Below are positions 16,387-24,937 of a stretch of 64,000 nucleotides of DNA, piece by piece. The notes under the pieces were generated by a model. It worked only from the letters and a program-made list of their open reading frames with translations, had not been told where the DNA came from and ran no database searches. Every line of letters begins with the position of its first letter. Position 1 is the first letter of the stretch. A program made the position numbers and the translations under genes. This DNA is from Verrucomicrobiia bacterium (GTDB taxonomy: Bacteria > Verrucomicrobiota > Verrucomicrobiia > Verrucomicrobiales > Akkermansiaceae). The DNA lies in NCBI GenBank assembly GCA_030431475.1, contig JAUIJD010000016.1:24347-88346 (forward strand), written 5' to 3'.

Positions 16387-17313
16387 TCACTTCGAATACG
16401 CCGCCGCCCATCCGGCGATCGTCGCACGCTCGGGCTCGCCGTCGAAAACGATCACCCGGTAGCGGGCGCGGTAGGGTTTCCCCGGCTCGATCGACATCGC
16501 CCCGGCCTGCGGCGGCGCGTAGCAGAAGAAGGGCTCCTCCGGATGGGCGCGGATCGGCTGCGGCGCGCGGAAGTTCGTCGGGTGACAGAGGATCGCCACC
16601 CCGGTCGTCCTGCCATCCACCGTGCCACCGACCCAGCACCATGGCTCCTGCGAACCGTTCACCTGGTTCCGATCCGTCTCGCCGGAAGCGCTGAGGAAGC
16701 GGCAGCCGTCCGCTCCGTTCCACGCGCGGTTGCCGCGGAATCCGAAGCCCCCGTAGTGATGCTTCGGCAGCTTCAGCGGCGAATCGCCCGCACACCACTG
16801 CTCGAGGTCCAGGTCGATGACGTGCCGGCCGTCCTCCACCCGCACCCGCACCTCCCAGCGCTCCTCGAGCGCCACCTTCTCCGGCTTGGCCAGCATGTCG
16901 ATGAACCGATGCCTCACCCGGAAGCGTCCGATTTCCCCGCCGCTCTCGATCTCCTCCACCTCGACGAATTCCACGCGGCCCTTGCCCGCGCCCATGTTCC
17001 AGAAATCCGGCTGGCGGCCCTCGAACTCCGTCTTCGTCCACGGGGTCCAAACGCCATGGTGATGCGTGTGGTCCGGCGGAAAGTCATCCGTCACCTCCCG
17101 CCCCGAGGGCGAGAGGATCGAGCGGATGTAGCCCCCCCGGCGATACAGGGGATCGATCCCCTCCCGCGGAAACTCACCCGGCTCCGCCTGATAGCGCAGC
17201 ACCACCCGGTCCCCGCCACGGACCACGATCTCCTTCCCGTCGCGGATCACCGACACCGGCTCGGCCGCTGCCCCCGAAAGTCCCAGCACCAGGCAGAGAA
17301 AGACACGCTTCAT
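16387..17313 (-). CDS. DUF6807 (PmoA-like) family secreted protein
   Basis: A 308-residue protein with a signal peptide (MKRVFLCLVLGLSGAAA). The block DFPPDHTHHHGVWTPW, with clustered histidines, and later HHYGGFGFRGNRAW and GVAILCHPTNFR match the DUF6807/'methane oxygenase PmoA' family found widely in Verrucomicrobiota, Planctomycetota and Bacteroidota near carbohydrate genes. The true activity of the family is unknown; the PmoA label is historical and not evidence of methane oxidation. The frame is open to 17556 but 17313 is the signal-peptide start. Confidence 0.8.
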   Translation of the reverse strand: MKRVFLCLVLGLSGAAAEPVSVIRDGKEIVVRGGDRVVLRYQAEPGEFPREGIDPLYRRGGYIRSILSPSGREVTDDFPPDHTHHHGVWTPWTKTEFEGRQPDFWNMGAGKGRVEFVEVEEIESGGEIGRFRVRHRFIDMLAKPEKVALEERWEVRVRVEDGRHVIDLDLEQWCAGDSPLKLPKHHYGGFGFRGNRAWNGADGCRFLSASGETDRNQVNGSQEPWCWVGGTVDGRTTGVAILCHPTNFRAPQPIRAHPEEPFFCYAPPQAGAMSIEPGKPYRARYRVIVFDGEPERATIAGWAAAYSK

Positions 17314-17357
17314 GCCGCCACTCTGACCCGCCACGCCATCGCGGCGCACTCCAAATC

Positions 17358-18653
17358 CTACCCCATGAACCCGAGCCGCCCGTAGTCCTTGCCGAGGATC
17401 GGCGCCGACTTCGTCCGCAGCCAGTCCTCGAGTACGGTCGCATACACCTTGCGGAAATCCACGGTGTGGACGAGGTCGCCCTTGTCGAGCTCGGTCAGGC
17501 TCGGATAGCTGCCGTAGAGCCCGCCCTTCACCGGCGCGCCGGCAACGAAGAGACACGACGCCTTGCCGTGGTCGGTGCCGCTGCTGGCATTCTCCGACAC
17601 CCGGCGGCCGAACTCGGAGAAGGTCATCACCGTCACCCGGTCCGCGTTGCCCTGTGCCTTGAGGTCCGCGAAGAAGGACTTCAGCGCGTTGTCGAGCTGG
17701 CCGAGCAGGCGGTCGTGCGAGTTGTCCTGGCGGTTGTGCGTGTCGAAGCCGCCGTGGCTCACGTAGTACACCCGCGTCGGCATCTTCCCGGCGATCATCC
17801 GCGCCACCATGTTCAGGCTGCGGGCGACCGGGGTGCCTTCATAGTTCACCTTCGAGCGATGCTTCGACGCCAGTTCGAGGATCTTCTTCGAGGAAACCCG
17901 CGCGTCCATCGCGACGCGTTCGAGGAAGTCGAGGTTCGACTCGCCGGCGACGCCCCCGACCTTGCCGGCGGGGGGCTCCGCGATCGAGGCGCCATCGACG
18001 GGCGCGTCCGGCGAGTTGAGCGAGTTGAAGAATGCCTCCGCCTCCGCCTTCTCGCCGCCGCCATGGATCCAGCGGTAGAGCTCCGGGGTCGAAAGCGACA
18101 CGCCGGGGTTGCTCATCGCCCCGAAGGCCTCGGGATGCGTCTTCTTCAACGAAATGCCCACGGTCGGATCCGAGCCCGCGCAGGCGTTGTCGAAGTAGCG
18201 TCCTACCCATCCGGTGTTCGCCCGCGCCAGCGGGTCGGCGGTCTCCCACACCGAGGTCGAGACGAAGTGCGAGCGGTTCGGGTTCGGATAGCCGACCCCC
18301 TGCACCACCGCCAGGTCGCCCTCCTTGTACATCCGGCCCAGGTTCGGCATCGCCGCGTTCAGCCCGATGCCGTCGGAAAGCTGGATCAGATCCTTCGCCT
18401 TCTTGCCGATCTTCGGCCGCGCCTTGTGGTAGGCGTCGTTCTCGAACGGCACCAGCGTGTTCAGCCCGTCGTTGCCGCCGGCGAGCTGGAGGACGACGAG
18501 GATCGTATCATCCTTCCCCGTCACCGCCTGCGTCGCCAGATCCCGCGCCCCGAGGTGCAGGTCCCCGAAGGTGCGCTCGACAAACATCGGCACCGTCCAG
18601 ACCGACGACGCCCCCAGCATCGCCGATCGCAAAAACTCCCGTCTCGTCTTCAT
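17358..18653 (-). CDS. DUF1501-family Tat-exported protein
   Basis: A 431-residue protein with a twin-arginine signal (MKTRREFLRSAMLG). The DUF1501 blocks are evident: LVVLQLAGGNDGLNTLVPF, YVSHGGFDTHNRQDN, TVMTFSEFGRRVSEN and GTDHGKASCLFVAG. The family belongs to the sulfatase/alkaline-phosphatase-like superfamily and is encoded next to DUF1800 proteins in PVC bacteria; function is unproven. The frame starts with GTG then ATG; ATG at 18653 is preferred. It follows DUF1800 on the same strand with only a 37-base gap made wholly of a heptamer array, so the two are almost surely one transcript. Confidence 0.9.
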   Translation of the reverse strand: MKTRREFLRSAMLGASSVWTVPMFVERTFGDLHLGARDLATQAVTGKDDTILVVLQLAGGNDGLNTLVPFENDAYHKARPKIGKKAKDLIQLSDGIGLNAAMPNLGRMYKEGDLAVVQGVGYPNPNRSHFVSTSVWETADPLARANTGWVGRYFDNACAGSDPTVGISLKKTHPEAFGAMSNPGVSLSTPELYRWIHGGGEKAEAEAFFNSLNSPDAPVDGASIAEPPAGKVGGVAGESNLDFLERVAMDARVSSKKILELASKHRSKVNYEGTPVARSLNMVARMIAGKMPTRVYYVSHGGFDTHNRQDNSHDRLLGQLDNALKSFFADLKAQGNADRVTVMTFSEFGRRVSENASSGTDHGKASCLFVAGAPVKGGLYGSYPSLTELDKGDLVHTVDFRKVYATVLEDWLRTKSAPILGKDYGRLGFMG

Positions 18654-18656
18654 CAC

Positions 18657-18691
18657 AAATCTTGAATTTTAGAGTTTAAAGTTTCGAGTTT
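18657..18691. repeat. Heptanucleotide tandem array (five units) between DUF1800 and DUF1501
   Basis: Plus-strand units AAATCTT, GAATTTT, AGAGTTT, AAAGTTT, CGAGTTT follow with an exact 7-nt period and fill the whole gap between the two coupled genes. The last base overlaps the DUF1800 stop codon. It is AT-rich in a GC-rich setting. No conventional ribosome site for DUF1501 is visible within it. Confidence 0.8.
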
Positions 18692-20244
18692 CAGCAAAGC
18701 TGGTAGTGCGGCGTGCTCATCATCAGGTGGCACAACTCGGCCACCTCGTGGTTGGTGAAAACGACCCCCTTCTTCGACCGGGCGTAGTCGACGAAGGTCT
18801 CGCGCTGCTTCTTCCCCGGATCCGCCTGGAACAGCCGGTCGACCAGCGCCTCGACCAGCTCGGCCGGCTTCTCCCGCAACGGGCGCGGCGCGATCTTCTC
18901 GTAGTCGGGTCCCTCCCAGCGGTCCATCGCCCGCTTCACCATCCGCGCCAGCATCTGCTGGCCCGGCTTTCCGCCGGCCGCCGCCATCTCCATCATCGAG
19001 CTGCCTTCGTCCTCGACGCCTTCGGCATTGATCGCCCCCTTGGTGATCACCCCGGCGGTGTTGTAGCGACTGAGCAGGGAGTTGGTGTTGATCCATGCCC
19101 GGCCCCAGTCCCACCCGGCCACGTTCGGCGGAAAGAAGAGCTGCTGCCCGAGCTCGCGCTGCACGGTCTGCACGTAGCCCCGCGGCAGGTCGTCGATCTC
19201 GAGCTCGCGGCACATCTGCACCAGAAACTGCACCGGGCTCTTGATCTGGTTGCGGATCACCGTGCCGTCGTAGAAGGCGCGGGAAAGGAGGATCTCGCGG
19301 AGCACCGGCTTGAGCTGGAAACCGCTCGCCCGGAAGGTCGCCGCCAGCTCCTTGACCACCGCCTTCGGGGCCTCGTCCTCGACGAAGAACTCCCACAGCT
19401 TCGACGGCACGTAGGCCGCCGCCGCATCCTGCTCGAAGAGCAGGTCGATGATCTGCTTGCCGTCAAATTTCCCGCTCCGGCCGAGCACCGTCTTGGTCCC
19501 CTCGTCCCACTGACGCCGGTTGTGGGTCACCTCGCCGTTCAGCCGGTTCAGCTGGTAGCCGGTGAAGGCCCGCGCCGCCTCCTTGATGTCCTGCTCGGTG
19601 TAGTGCCCCTCGCCGAGGGTGAAGAGCTCCATCACCTCACGGGCGAAGTTCTCGTTCGGCTTGCCCTTCTTCGAGTTCTGGGTGTCGAGGTAGAGCATCA
19701 TCGCCGGATCGACCGCGATCTCGTGCGTCAGCGCCCGGAAGTCGCCGAAGGCGTGCTCCCGGAAGAGCTGGTTCTGGCGCAGCATCAGCACCGACTGGCG
19801 GACTTTCTGCGACGAGGTCGCGAAGTGGTCGTGGAGGAAGATCACCATCTTCTCCCGCAGCGGGGCGCGCGAGTGCATCATCCGCCCGAACCACCATTCC
19901 CCGGCACTCACGATCTGCTCGCGCTGGCTGCGGCGGACCTCCCGCTGCATCTTCCGGCGCGCCTCCTCGCGCTCCTTCGGCGTCATGTTGCGCTGTTCCT
20001 GCCTCGACGCGCGAACCCTCTCGAAGCGCTCGCGCCGCTCCGCGGCGACCTTCTTCGGGTCCGCCCAGTCCGGCACCGGGATCGCGCCGATCGGCTCGTC
20101 GGGATCCAGCAGCCCGTCCACCGCCGCCTCGCGGCCCAGCTCGTGGATTTTCCGGATCTCGGCGGGCGAGGCCCCGAATCCGGCCCGCCTCACCAGGTGG
20201 GCGGCTTCCTCGAGGGTCCATTCGTTCTTGGCGCGCGGGAGCAT
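18691..20244 (-). CDS. DUF1800-family protein
   Basis: A 517-residue protein matching DUF1800 along its length: EEAAHLVRRAGFGASPAEI at the N-terminus, MVIFLHDHFATSSQKV, NENFAREVMELFTLGEGHY, AARAFTGYQ and PPNVAGWDWGRAWIN. The family is always found beside DUF1501 in planctomycetes, verrucomicrobia and others and may act with it at the cell surface, but no biochemical role is known. No signal peptide is visible. Residues 90-120 are a strongly charged helix (RASRQEQRNMTPKEREEARR), longer than usual. Divergent from the U32 gene across 113 bases, which must hold both promoters. Confidence 0.9.
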   Translation of the reverse strand: MLPRAKNEWTLEEAAHLVRRAGFGASPAEIRKIHELGREAAVDGLLDPDEPIGAIPVPDWADPKKVAAERRERFERVRASRQEQRNMTPKEREEARRKMQREVRRSQREQIVSAGEWWFGRMMHSRAPLREKMVIFLHDHFATSSQKVRQSVLMLRQNQLFREHAFGDFRALTHEIAVDPAMMLYLDTQNSKKGKPNENFAREVMELFTLGEGHYTEQDIKEAARAFTGYQLNRLNGEVTHNRRQWDEGTKTVLGRSGKFDGKQIIDLLFEQDAAAAYVPSKLWEFFVEDEAPKAVVKELAATFRASGFQLKPVLREILLSRAFYDGTVIRNQIKSPVQFLVQMCRELEIDDLPRGYVQTVQRELGQQLFFPPNVAGWDWGRAWINTNSLLSRYNTAGVITKGAINAEGVEDEGSSMMEMAAAGGKPGQQMLARMVKRAMDRWEGPDYEKIAPRPLREKPAELVEALVDRLFQADPGKKQRETFVDYARSKKGVVFTNHEVAELCHLMMSTPHYQLC

Positions 20245-20357
20245 GATGATCGGAAGGTTACGAAAACCGAAAACCCCGCCTTCCGGGGAAAGTCGCGAGG
20301 GCTCCGGATGATTTCTTCCGTGATTTCCGCGGTGCGCATGGTTTCTTCCCCCCGCCG

Positions 20358-22877
20358 ATGTCTTCCGAGCCCGAACTCCTCAGCCCCGCCGGGAACTGGG
20401 ACTGCGCCCGCGCGGCCGTGGCCGCGGGCGCCGACGCGATTTTCTTCGGCCTGCCCGCCTTCAACGCCCGCCTGCGCGCCGACAACTTCACCAACGAGGA
20501 CCTGCCGGAGCTGATGGACTTTCTCCATCGCCACGGCGTGAAGGGCTTCGTGACGATGAACACCCTCATCTTCACCGGCGAACTTGAGGCCGCCGAGGCC
20601 CAGCTGCGCCGCGTCGCCGAGGCCGGCGTCGACGCCCTCATCATCCAGGATCTCGGCCTGGCGAAGATGGCCCGCGAGATCGCGCCGGAGGTCGAGCTCC
20701 ACGCCTCGACCCAGATGACCATCACCTCCCCCGAGGGCCTCGCCTTCGTCGAGAGCCTCTTTCCGCTCGAACGCGCCGTCCTCGCCCGCGAGCTTTCGGT
20801 GAAGGAGATCGAGCGCTTCGGCCATCCGGCCACCACCCCCCTCGAGGTCTTCGTCCACGGCGCCCTCTGCGTCGCCTACTCCGGCCAGTGCCTCACCAGC
20901 GAGTCGCTCGGACAGCGCTCCGCCAACCGCGGCGAGTGCGCCCAGGCCTGCCGCATGCCCTACGAGCTGGTCGTCGATGGCGAGACCCAGCCGATGGACG
21001 AGGTCCGCTACCTCCTCAGCCCGCAGGACCTCGCCGCCGTCGACCTCATCCCCGACCTCGTCCGGGCCGGCGTGAAATCCTTCAAGATCGAAGGCCGCCT
21101 CAAGTCCCCCGAGTACGTCGCCGCCGTCACCCGCGTCTACCGCAAGGCCCTGGGGAGAGCGGGTTTCCAACCCGCTGCACCAAGCCGGGCCGACCGCTAC
21201 GCGCTCGAGATGACCTTCTCCCGCGGGCTCACCACCGGCTGGCTCGGCGGCACCAACCACCCCTACCTCACCCACGGCCGCTTCGGGAAGAAGCGCGGGC
21301 CCTTCCTCGGCACCATCACCGAGGCCCAGAACGGATGGGTCCGTCTCGACACCCCTCCCGCCGACCACACGCCACCTCTCAAAGCCGGCGACGGGGTCGT
21401 CTTCGATGCCGGGGAAAACCGCGACCTCGAACAAGGCGCCTCCATCTGGAAGATCGAAGGCGACCGCATCATCTTTCACCGCACCTACAGCGGCATCAAC
21501 TTCGACCGCATCCGCCCCGGCGTCACCCTCTACAAGACCTCCGACCCCGCCCTCGAGTCCGAGATCCGCAAGTTCTGGCAAAACGCCAAACTCCCCGAAA
21601 CGAAGACCCCGCTCCACCTCACCGTCAGCGGCCGCCCCGGCGAACCTCTCACGCTTTCGTCTTCGTTCGATGTCGAGCGTCCGATGTTCGATGTTCGATG
21701 TTCGACTTCCAGTCCGCTGGAAGTCGCCGCCAAACACCCCCTCACCACCGACACCCTCGAAAAGCAGCTCGGCCGCCTCGGCGACACCCCGTTCGAACTC
21801 GCCACCCTCGACAACCGGCTCGAAGGCGACTGCCACCTCGCCCTCTCCGAACTCAACCGCCTCCGGCGTGAACTCGTCGAGCGTCTTTCCACCACCCCCG
21901 GGCCTCGCTCCCCGAAAGCCACCGCCGTTTCCCACCGCGATCTTCTTCCCGAACCTTCGAAGTTCGATGTCGGACGTTCGATGTTGGACGTTCCCCGCCT
22001 TTCCGTCCTCTGCCGCACCCTCCCCCAGGTCGAGGCCGCGCTCGGGTCGGACATCGGCACCATCTACTGCGACTTCGAGGACCCGCGACGCTACAAGGAC
22101 GCCGTCGCCCTCGTCCGTGAAACTTGTCCGACGAAGCCTTGGCGAAGTCGGATTCATCTGGCCACCCCGCGCATCATCAAGCCCGGCGAGATCGGCTACC
22201 TCAAGCACATCGAGCGGGCCGAACCCGACGGCCTGCTCCTCCGCAACCTCGCCTCCCTCGACTACTACAAGGATCGGAGCGACCTGATCCGCACCGCCGA
22301 CTTCTCACTCAACGTCGCCAACCCGATCACCGCCCGCCTGCTCAAGGAAGCCGCCCGGCTCGATCACCTGACGATCTCCTACGACCTCAACATCGGCCAG
22401 GTGCTCGACCTGCTCGCCAAGGCACCCGCCGACTGGTTCGAGCTGACCCTCCACCAGCACATGCCCCTGTTTCACATGGAGCACTGCGTCTTCTGCACCT
22501 TCATGAGCGAGGGCACCGACTACCGCGACTGCGGACGCCCCTGCGAGAAGCACGTCGTCCACCTCCGCGACCGCGTCGGACAGCTCCACCGCCTGCAGGC
22601 CGACGTCGGCTGCCGCAACACCCTCTTCAACGGCCGCGCCCAAACCGGTGCCCGTTTCTACGACGAACTCCGTAGCACCGGCCTCTCCCGCTTCCGCATC
22701 GAACTCCTCGACGAGGACCGCGAAGCCGCCACCCGCACCATCCAGGCCTACCAGGCCCTGCTCGACGGAAACCTCGCGCCCGCCGACCTCCTCGCCCGCG
22801 TCACCGCTCTGGAGAAGCTCGGCGTCACGGAAGGCACGCTGGCCGGAGCCGGCATCGGCGCTTCCCAAGCGCCTTGA
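20358..22877 (+). CDS. U32-family peptidase-like RNA hydroxylation protein (RlhA-like)
   Basis: An 839-residue protein. Residues 1-260 are the U32 core: ELLSPAGNWDCARAAVAAGADAI, ELHASTQMTI, then HGALCVAYSGQC and the cysteine-bearing NRGECAQACRMPYEL. In the family RlhA makes 5-hydroxycytidine in 23S rRNA and TrhP acts on tRNA U34; the length and the C-terminal half (with HMEHCVFC and DCGRPCEKH) resemble RlhA/DUF3656 proteins more. Three tracts look foreign: a hairpin at residues 268-274 (AGFQPAA), and heptamer-array peptides FDVERPMFDVR (residue 437 on) and KFDVGRSMLDV (residue 534 on). The last residues GASQAP and the stop come from another hairpin. The protein is about 180 residues longer than E. 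coli RlhA. Confidence 0.8.
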   Translation: MSSEPELLSPAGNWDCARAAVAAGADAIFFGLPAFNARLRADNFTNEDLPELMDFLHRHGVKGFVTMNTLIFTGELEAAEAQLRRVAEAGVDALIIQDLGLAKMAREIAPEVELHASTQMTITSPEGLAFVESLFPLERAVLARELSVKEIERFGHPATTPLEVFVHGALCVAYSGQCLTSESLGQRSANRGECAQACRMPYELVVDGETQPMDEVRYLLSPQDLAAVDLIPDLVRAGVKSFKIEGRLKSPEYVAAVTRVYRKALGRAGFQPAAPSRADRYALEMTFSRGLTTGWLGGTNHPYLTHGRFGKKRGPFLGTITEAQNGWVRLDTPPADHTPPLKAGDGVVFDAGENRDLEQGASIWKIEGDRIIFHRTYSGINFDRIRPGVTLYKTSDPALESEIRKFWQNAKLPETKTPLHLTVSGRPGEPLTLSSSFDVERPMFDVRCSTSSPLEVAAKHPLTTDTLEKQLGRLGDTPFELATLDNRLEGDCHLALSELNRLRRELVERLSTTPGPRSPKATAVSHRDLLPEPSKFDVGRSMLDVPRLSVLCRTLPQVEAALGSDIGTIYCDFEDPRRYKDAVALVRETCPTKPWRSRIHLATPRIIKPGEIGYLKHIERAEPDGLLLRNLASLDYYKDRSDLIRTADFSLNVANPITARLLKEAARLDHLTISYDLNIGQVLDLLAKAPADWFELTLHQHMPLFHMEHCVFCTFMSEGTDYRDCGRPCEKHVVHLRDRVGQLHRLQADVGCRNTLFNGRAQTGARFYDELRSTGLSRFRIELLDEDREAATRTIQAYQALLDGNLAPADLLARVTALEKLGVTEGTLAGAGIGASQAP
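21159..21175 (+). repeat. In-frame hairpin GCGGG-TTTCCAA-CCCGC in the U32 gene
   Basis: A perfect 5-bp stem with the TTTCCAA loop of the dispersed hairpin family. It is translated as A-G-F-Q-P-A, close to the GFQPQA peptide made by the uvrA copy at 56233. It lies between two conserved blocks (VYRKAL and RYALEMTF), consistent with a loop insertion. Confidence 0.7.
21665..21706 (+). repeat. In-frame heptamer array, copy a, in the U32 gene
   Basis: Six units: GTTCGAT, GTCGAGC, GTCCGAT, GTTCGAT, GTTCGAT, GTTCGAC. The 42 bases equal 14 codons, so the reading frame is kept. Because three 7-nt units make seven codons, the peptide repeats every seven residues (FDVERPM then FDVRCST). Same unit family as the inverted repeats around the four-helix-bundle gene. 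Confidence 0.85.
21955..21989 (+). repeat. In-frame heptamer array, copy b, in the U32 gene
   Basis: Five units: CTTCGAA, GTTCGAT, GTCGGAC, GTTCGAT, GTTGGAC. With flanks (21954-21994) it matches the reverse complement of the left end of the 11165-11656 element at 38 of 41 bases. It encodes KFDVGRSMLDV. Direct orientation relative to copy a, about 250 bases apart. Confidence 0.85.
22857..22873 (+). repeat. Hairpin GGCGC-TTCCCAA-GCGCC at the 3' end of the U32 gene
   Basis: A perfect 5-bp stem followed by T-TGA, where TGA is the stop codon of the U32 gene. It is the same design and same reading phase as the coaB end at 9668-9688 (GGCGC-TTTCCAA-GCGCC-A-TGA). Confidence 0.8.
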
Positions 22878-22955
22878 CGGGCCCGGGTCACCCCGCCGTC
22901 CCGGGAAAACCGAGCGCCTGCGGAAAACGTTCCCGAGACCGGAGAAAATCCGACC

Positions 22956-24395
22956 TCACGCCACCCGTGCCGGATCCTCGCCCAGCAGGAACGCGAGCAC
23001 CTCGGCCGCCGTGTAGTGCGGGTTCCCCGGGGAAGCCAGGGCGCGAATTCCCGACAGGTCCTTGCCGCAGGTGAGCAGCGGCGGCTCCACCCGGACCTCG
23101 CCATCGCCTTTCCGAACCTGACCCAGACCGAGGTTCGCCATCAGGCTGTTGCACAGGCACTTCCGGCCCTCCGCGTCCTCCTCACAGCCACCCCGTCGGG
23201 CAAAGTCCTCCGGCGCCTCGGCCGGACACCGCCACGCCACCGATCCGTCGTCCCGCTCATAGGCCTCGCGCAGGTAGCCCAGGTCGCATCGTCGATGCCG
23301 TTCGTCATAGACTTCCGCTTCGGAAAGCGTTCCGGGCAGGGACAACACCTGGAAGGGAAAGCCGGTCGGGGAGGCCACCGGATCGCGGAACACCCGTTCT
23401 TCGCCACGGAGTGCCGCCTCAACCACCTCCCGCTTGAGGTCCGCACGCAGTCCCGACTCCTCGCAGAAGGCGAACAGCGTCCCCACTTGAACACCGCTCG
23501 CCCCAACCTCACGGGCCTGTCGCAGGCCTTCGGCCGACGCTTTCGATCCCGCCAGCCAGAAAGGCAGGCCGAGGGCCGCGATCGCCGACGGATCCACCTC
23601 GTCCCGGCTGCCATACACCGGCTCGCCCGCGTCATCCATCTTCAGCGCCCCCCGCGGCGGCGCGTTGTGCCCCCCCGCGGTCGGGTCTTCGACCACCAGG
23701 CCATCGATCCGGCCCCGGCTCTTCTTCACCAGCATCGTCGCCAGCGTGACCGAGGCCACGATGGGAAAGAAGGCCGGACGCACCAGCTCCGGCGGATCGC
23801 CCGGAAAGAGGGCCCGCGGATCGAAGCGCAGCTTGTGCTCACGACTTGCGCCGGACACGTGCAGGCCGAACTCGACCGGCTCCCACGCGGCCAGGCGGTC
23901 GAGAATGCCCGCAATCTCGAGCGGAATGCCGGCCCCCACCAGCACCACATCGACGCCCGCCAGCATCGCCCCGAGCAGCGAGGGAAGCATCGGCGCCTGG
24001 ATCTTGTGGAGGTAGTTGATGCCCACCGATCCCCGGTGTCCCTCCTTGGCCAGCCAGACCTCGACGAAATTCGCGACCACCAGCAGTTCCTCAAGCCCGC
24101 GATCCGGCGCCTCCCCGACCATCGGCTTGGCGGCATACGGCACCGCCGGGTCCTTGCCGCCGTCGATCCAGTACCGCTCGCGGACGCGGTCCGCGATCTC
24201 GGGGTCGGGAAACGCCTCCAGCGCCCGGCGGACATGCCCGCCGGGATCCCCCGCCTGCAGGCGCCGACTGAGGATCAGGTCGATGGCCGTGCCCGACACC
24301 ACACCAAGCTGCCCCTGAGAGGCCACCGCCCTGGCCAGCCGCCAGCTTGAAATGCCGAGGCCCATGCCTCCCTGGATGATCGATGGAACATTCAT
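22956..24395 (-). CDS. Nitronate monooxygenase / enoyl-reductase-like FMN protein
   Basis: A 479-residue TIM-barrel flavoprotein of the NMO/2-nitropropane dioxygenase family, which also includes FabK and PfaD-type reductases. Visible are IQGGMGLGISSWRLARAVA at the N-terminus, GVDVVLVGAGIPLEI, the FMN-loop DPTAGGHNAPPRG, and GASGVQVGTLFAFCEESG. The C-terminal 90 residues carry a cysteine cluster (RRCDLGYL, WRCPAE, GGCEEDAEGRKCLCNSL) that may bind metal and is not part of minimal NMO; similar extensions are known in long NMO-like proteins. Substrate is uncertain. It converges with the U32 gene. Confidence 0.8.
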   Translation of the reverse strand: MNVPSIIQGGMGLGISSWRLARAVASQGQLGVVSGTAIDLILSRRLQAGDPGGHVRRALEAFPDPEIADRVRERYWIDGGKDPAVPYAAKPMVGEAPDRGLEELLVVANFVEVWLAKEGHRGSVGINYLHKIQAPMLPSLLGAMLAGVDVVLVGAGIPLEIAGILDRLAAWEPVEFGLHVSGASREHKLRFDPRALFPGDPPELVRPAFFPIVASVTLATMLVKKSRGRIDGLVVEDPTAGGHNAPPRGALKMDDAGEPVYGSRDEVDPSAIAALGLPFWLAGSKASAEGLRQAREVGASGVQVGTLFAFCEESGLRADLKREVVEAALRGEERVFRDPVASPTGFPFQVLSLPGTLSEAEVYDERHRRCDLGYLREAYERDDGSVAWRCPAEAPEDFARRGGCEEDAEGRKCLCNSLMANLGLGQVRKGDGEVRVEPPLLTCGKDLSGIRALASPGNPHYTAAEVLAFLLGEDPARVA

Positions 24396-24650
24396 GGCAA
24401 CCCGCCTGGAAACCGCGAAGCGAGGACGCCACCAGCGACATCACCACGGCACAGCTTCCTTGCCGTGAACCCTCCGCCGCCCGATCGCGGGCGCAAAGCC
24501 GAAAACCCCCGATCGGCCCTCCAAGCAAAGTGGCGCGCCGACTTCCGGAAACCGTGCGCAGGCCCGGCACGACATCCTCCCTTTTCCACACCCCGCCATT
24601 GCCCCTCCCCTGGAGAGACTCACCCCATTCGCAGCGCTCGAAACGAGCGC

Positions 24651-24830
24651 CTAGCGCCAGCCGCGCTCCTGCTCGCGGTTCTCGAGTTCCGCGCGCCGCA
24701 GCTGCTTCATCTCGTGGGCTTCCGGCGAGACCGCCTCCTCTTCGGCGGCGAGGCCACCGCGGGAACCGCAGCTGGACAAAAGGAAACCGGCGAGAAGAGA
24801 AAGAAGGGCAAGCAAGGGTGCGAATTTCAC
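24651..24830 (-). CDS. Small lipoprotein
   Basis: A 59-residue protein with a clear lipoprotein signal: positive start, hydrophobic stretch LLALLSLLAGF and lipobox LLSSC, followed by a charged mature part of about 40 residues (EAVSPEAHEMKQLRRAEL). The GTG at 24830 gives MKFAPLL, a better signal than the ATG at 24845. Family unknown. The 255 bases between it and the NMO gene (24396-24650) show no gene and only short palindromes. Confidence 0.6.
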   Translation of the reverse strand: MKFAPLLALLSLLAGFLLSSCGSRGGLAAEEEAVSPEAHEMKQLRRAELENREQERGWR

Positions 24831-24937
24831 GCGACCAACATCCAAAACCCACGCTCAGCCGCAAGCCTCCAGTTGCCGAACCGGGAGGAAATCCCCGTCG
24901 GCACGCGGGCATCGCGGCGCTCCACCTCCGGACTCGC

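Noticed and set aside
16387-17313. Methane monooxygenase subunit PmoA
   Set aside because: The family name of DUF6807 contains PmoA by historical annotation. The protein is secreted, has no membrane helices of PmoA and no pmo neighbours.
21665-21989. CRISPR array
   Set aside because: The repeated units are contiguous 7-nt tandem units without spacers, and the two arrays are 250 bp apart inside a coding gene with no cas genes near.
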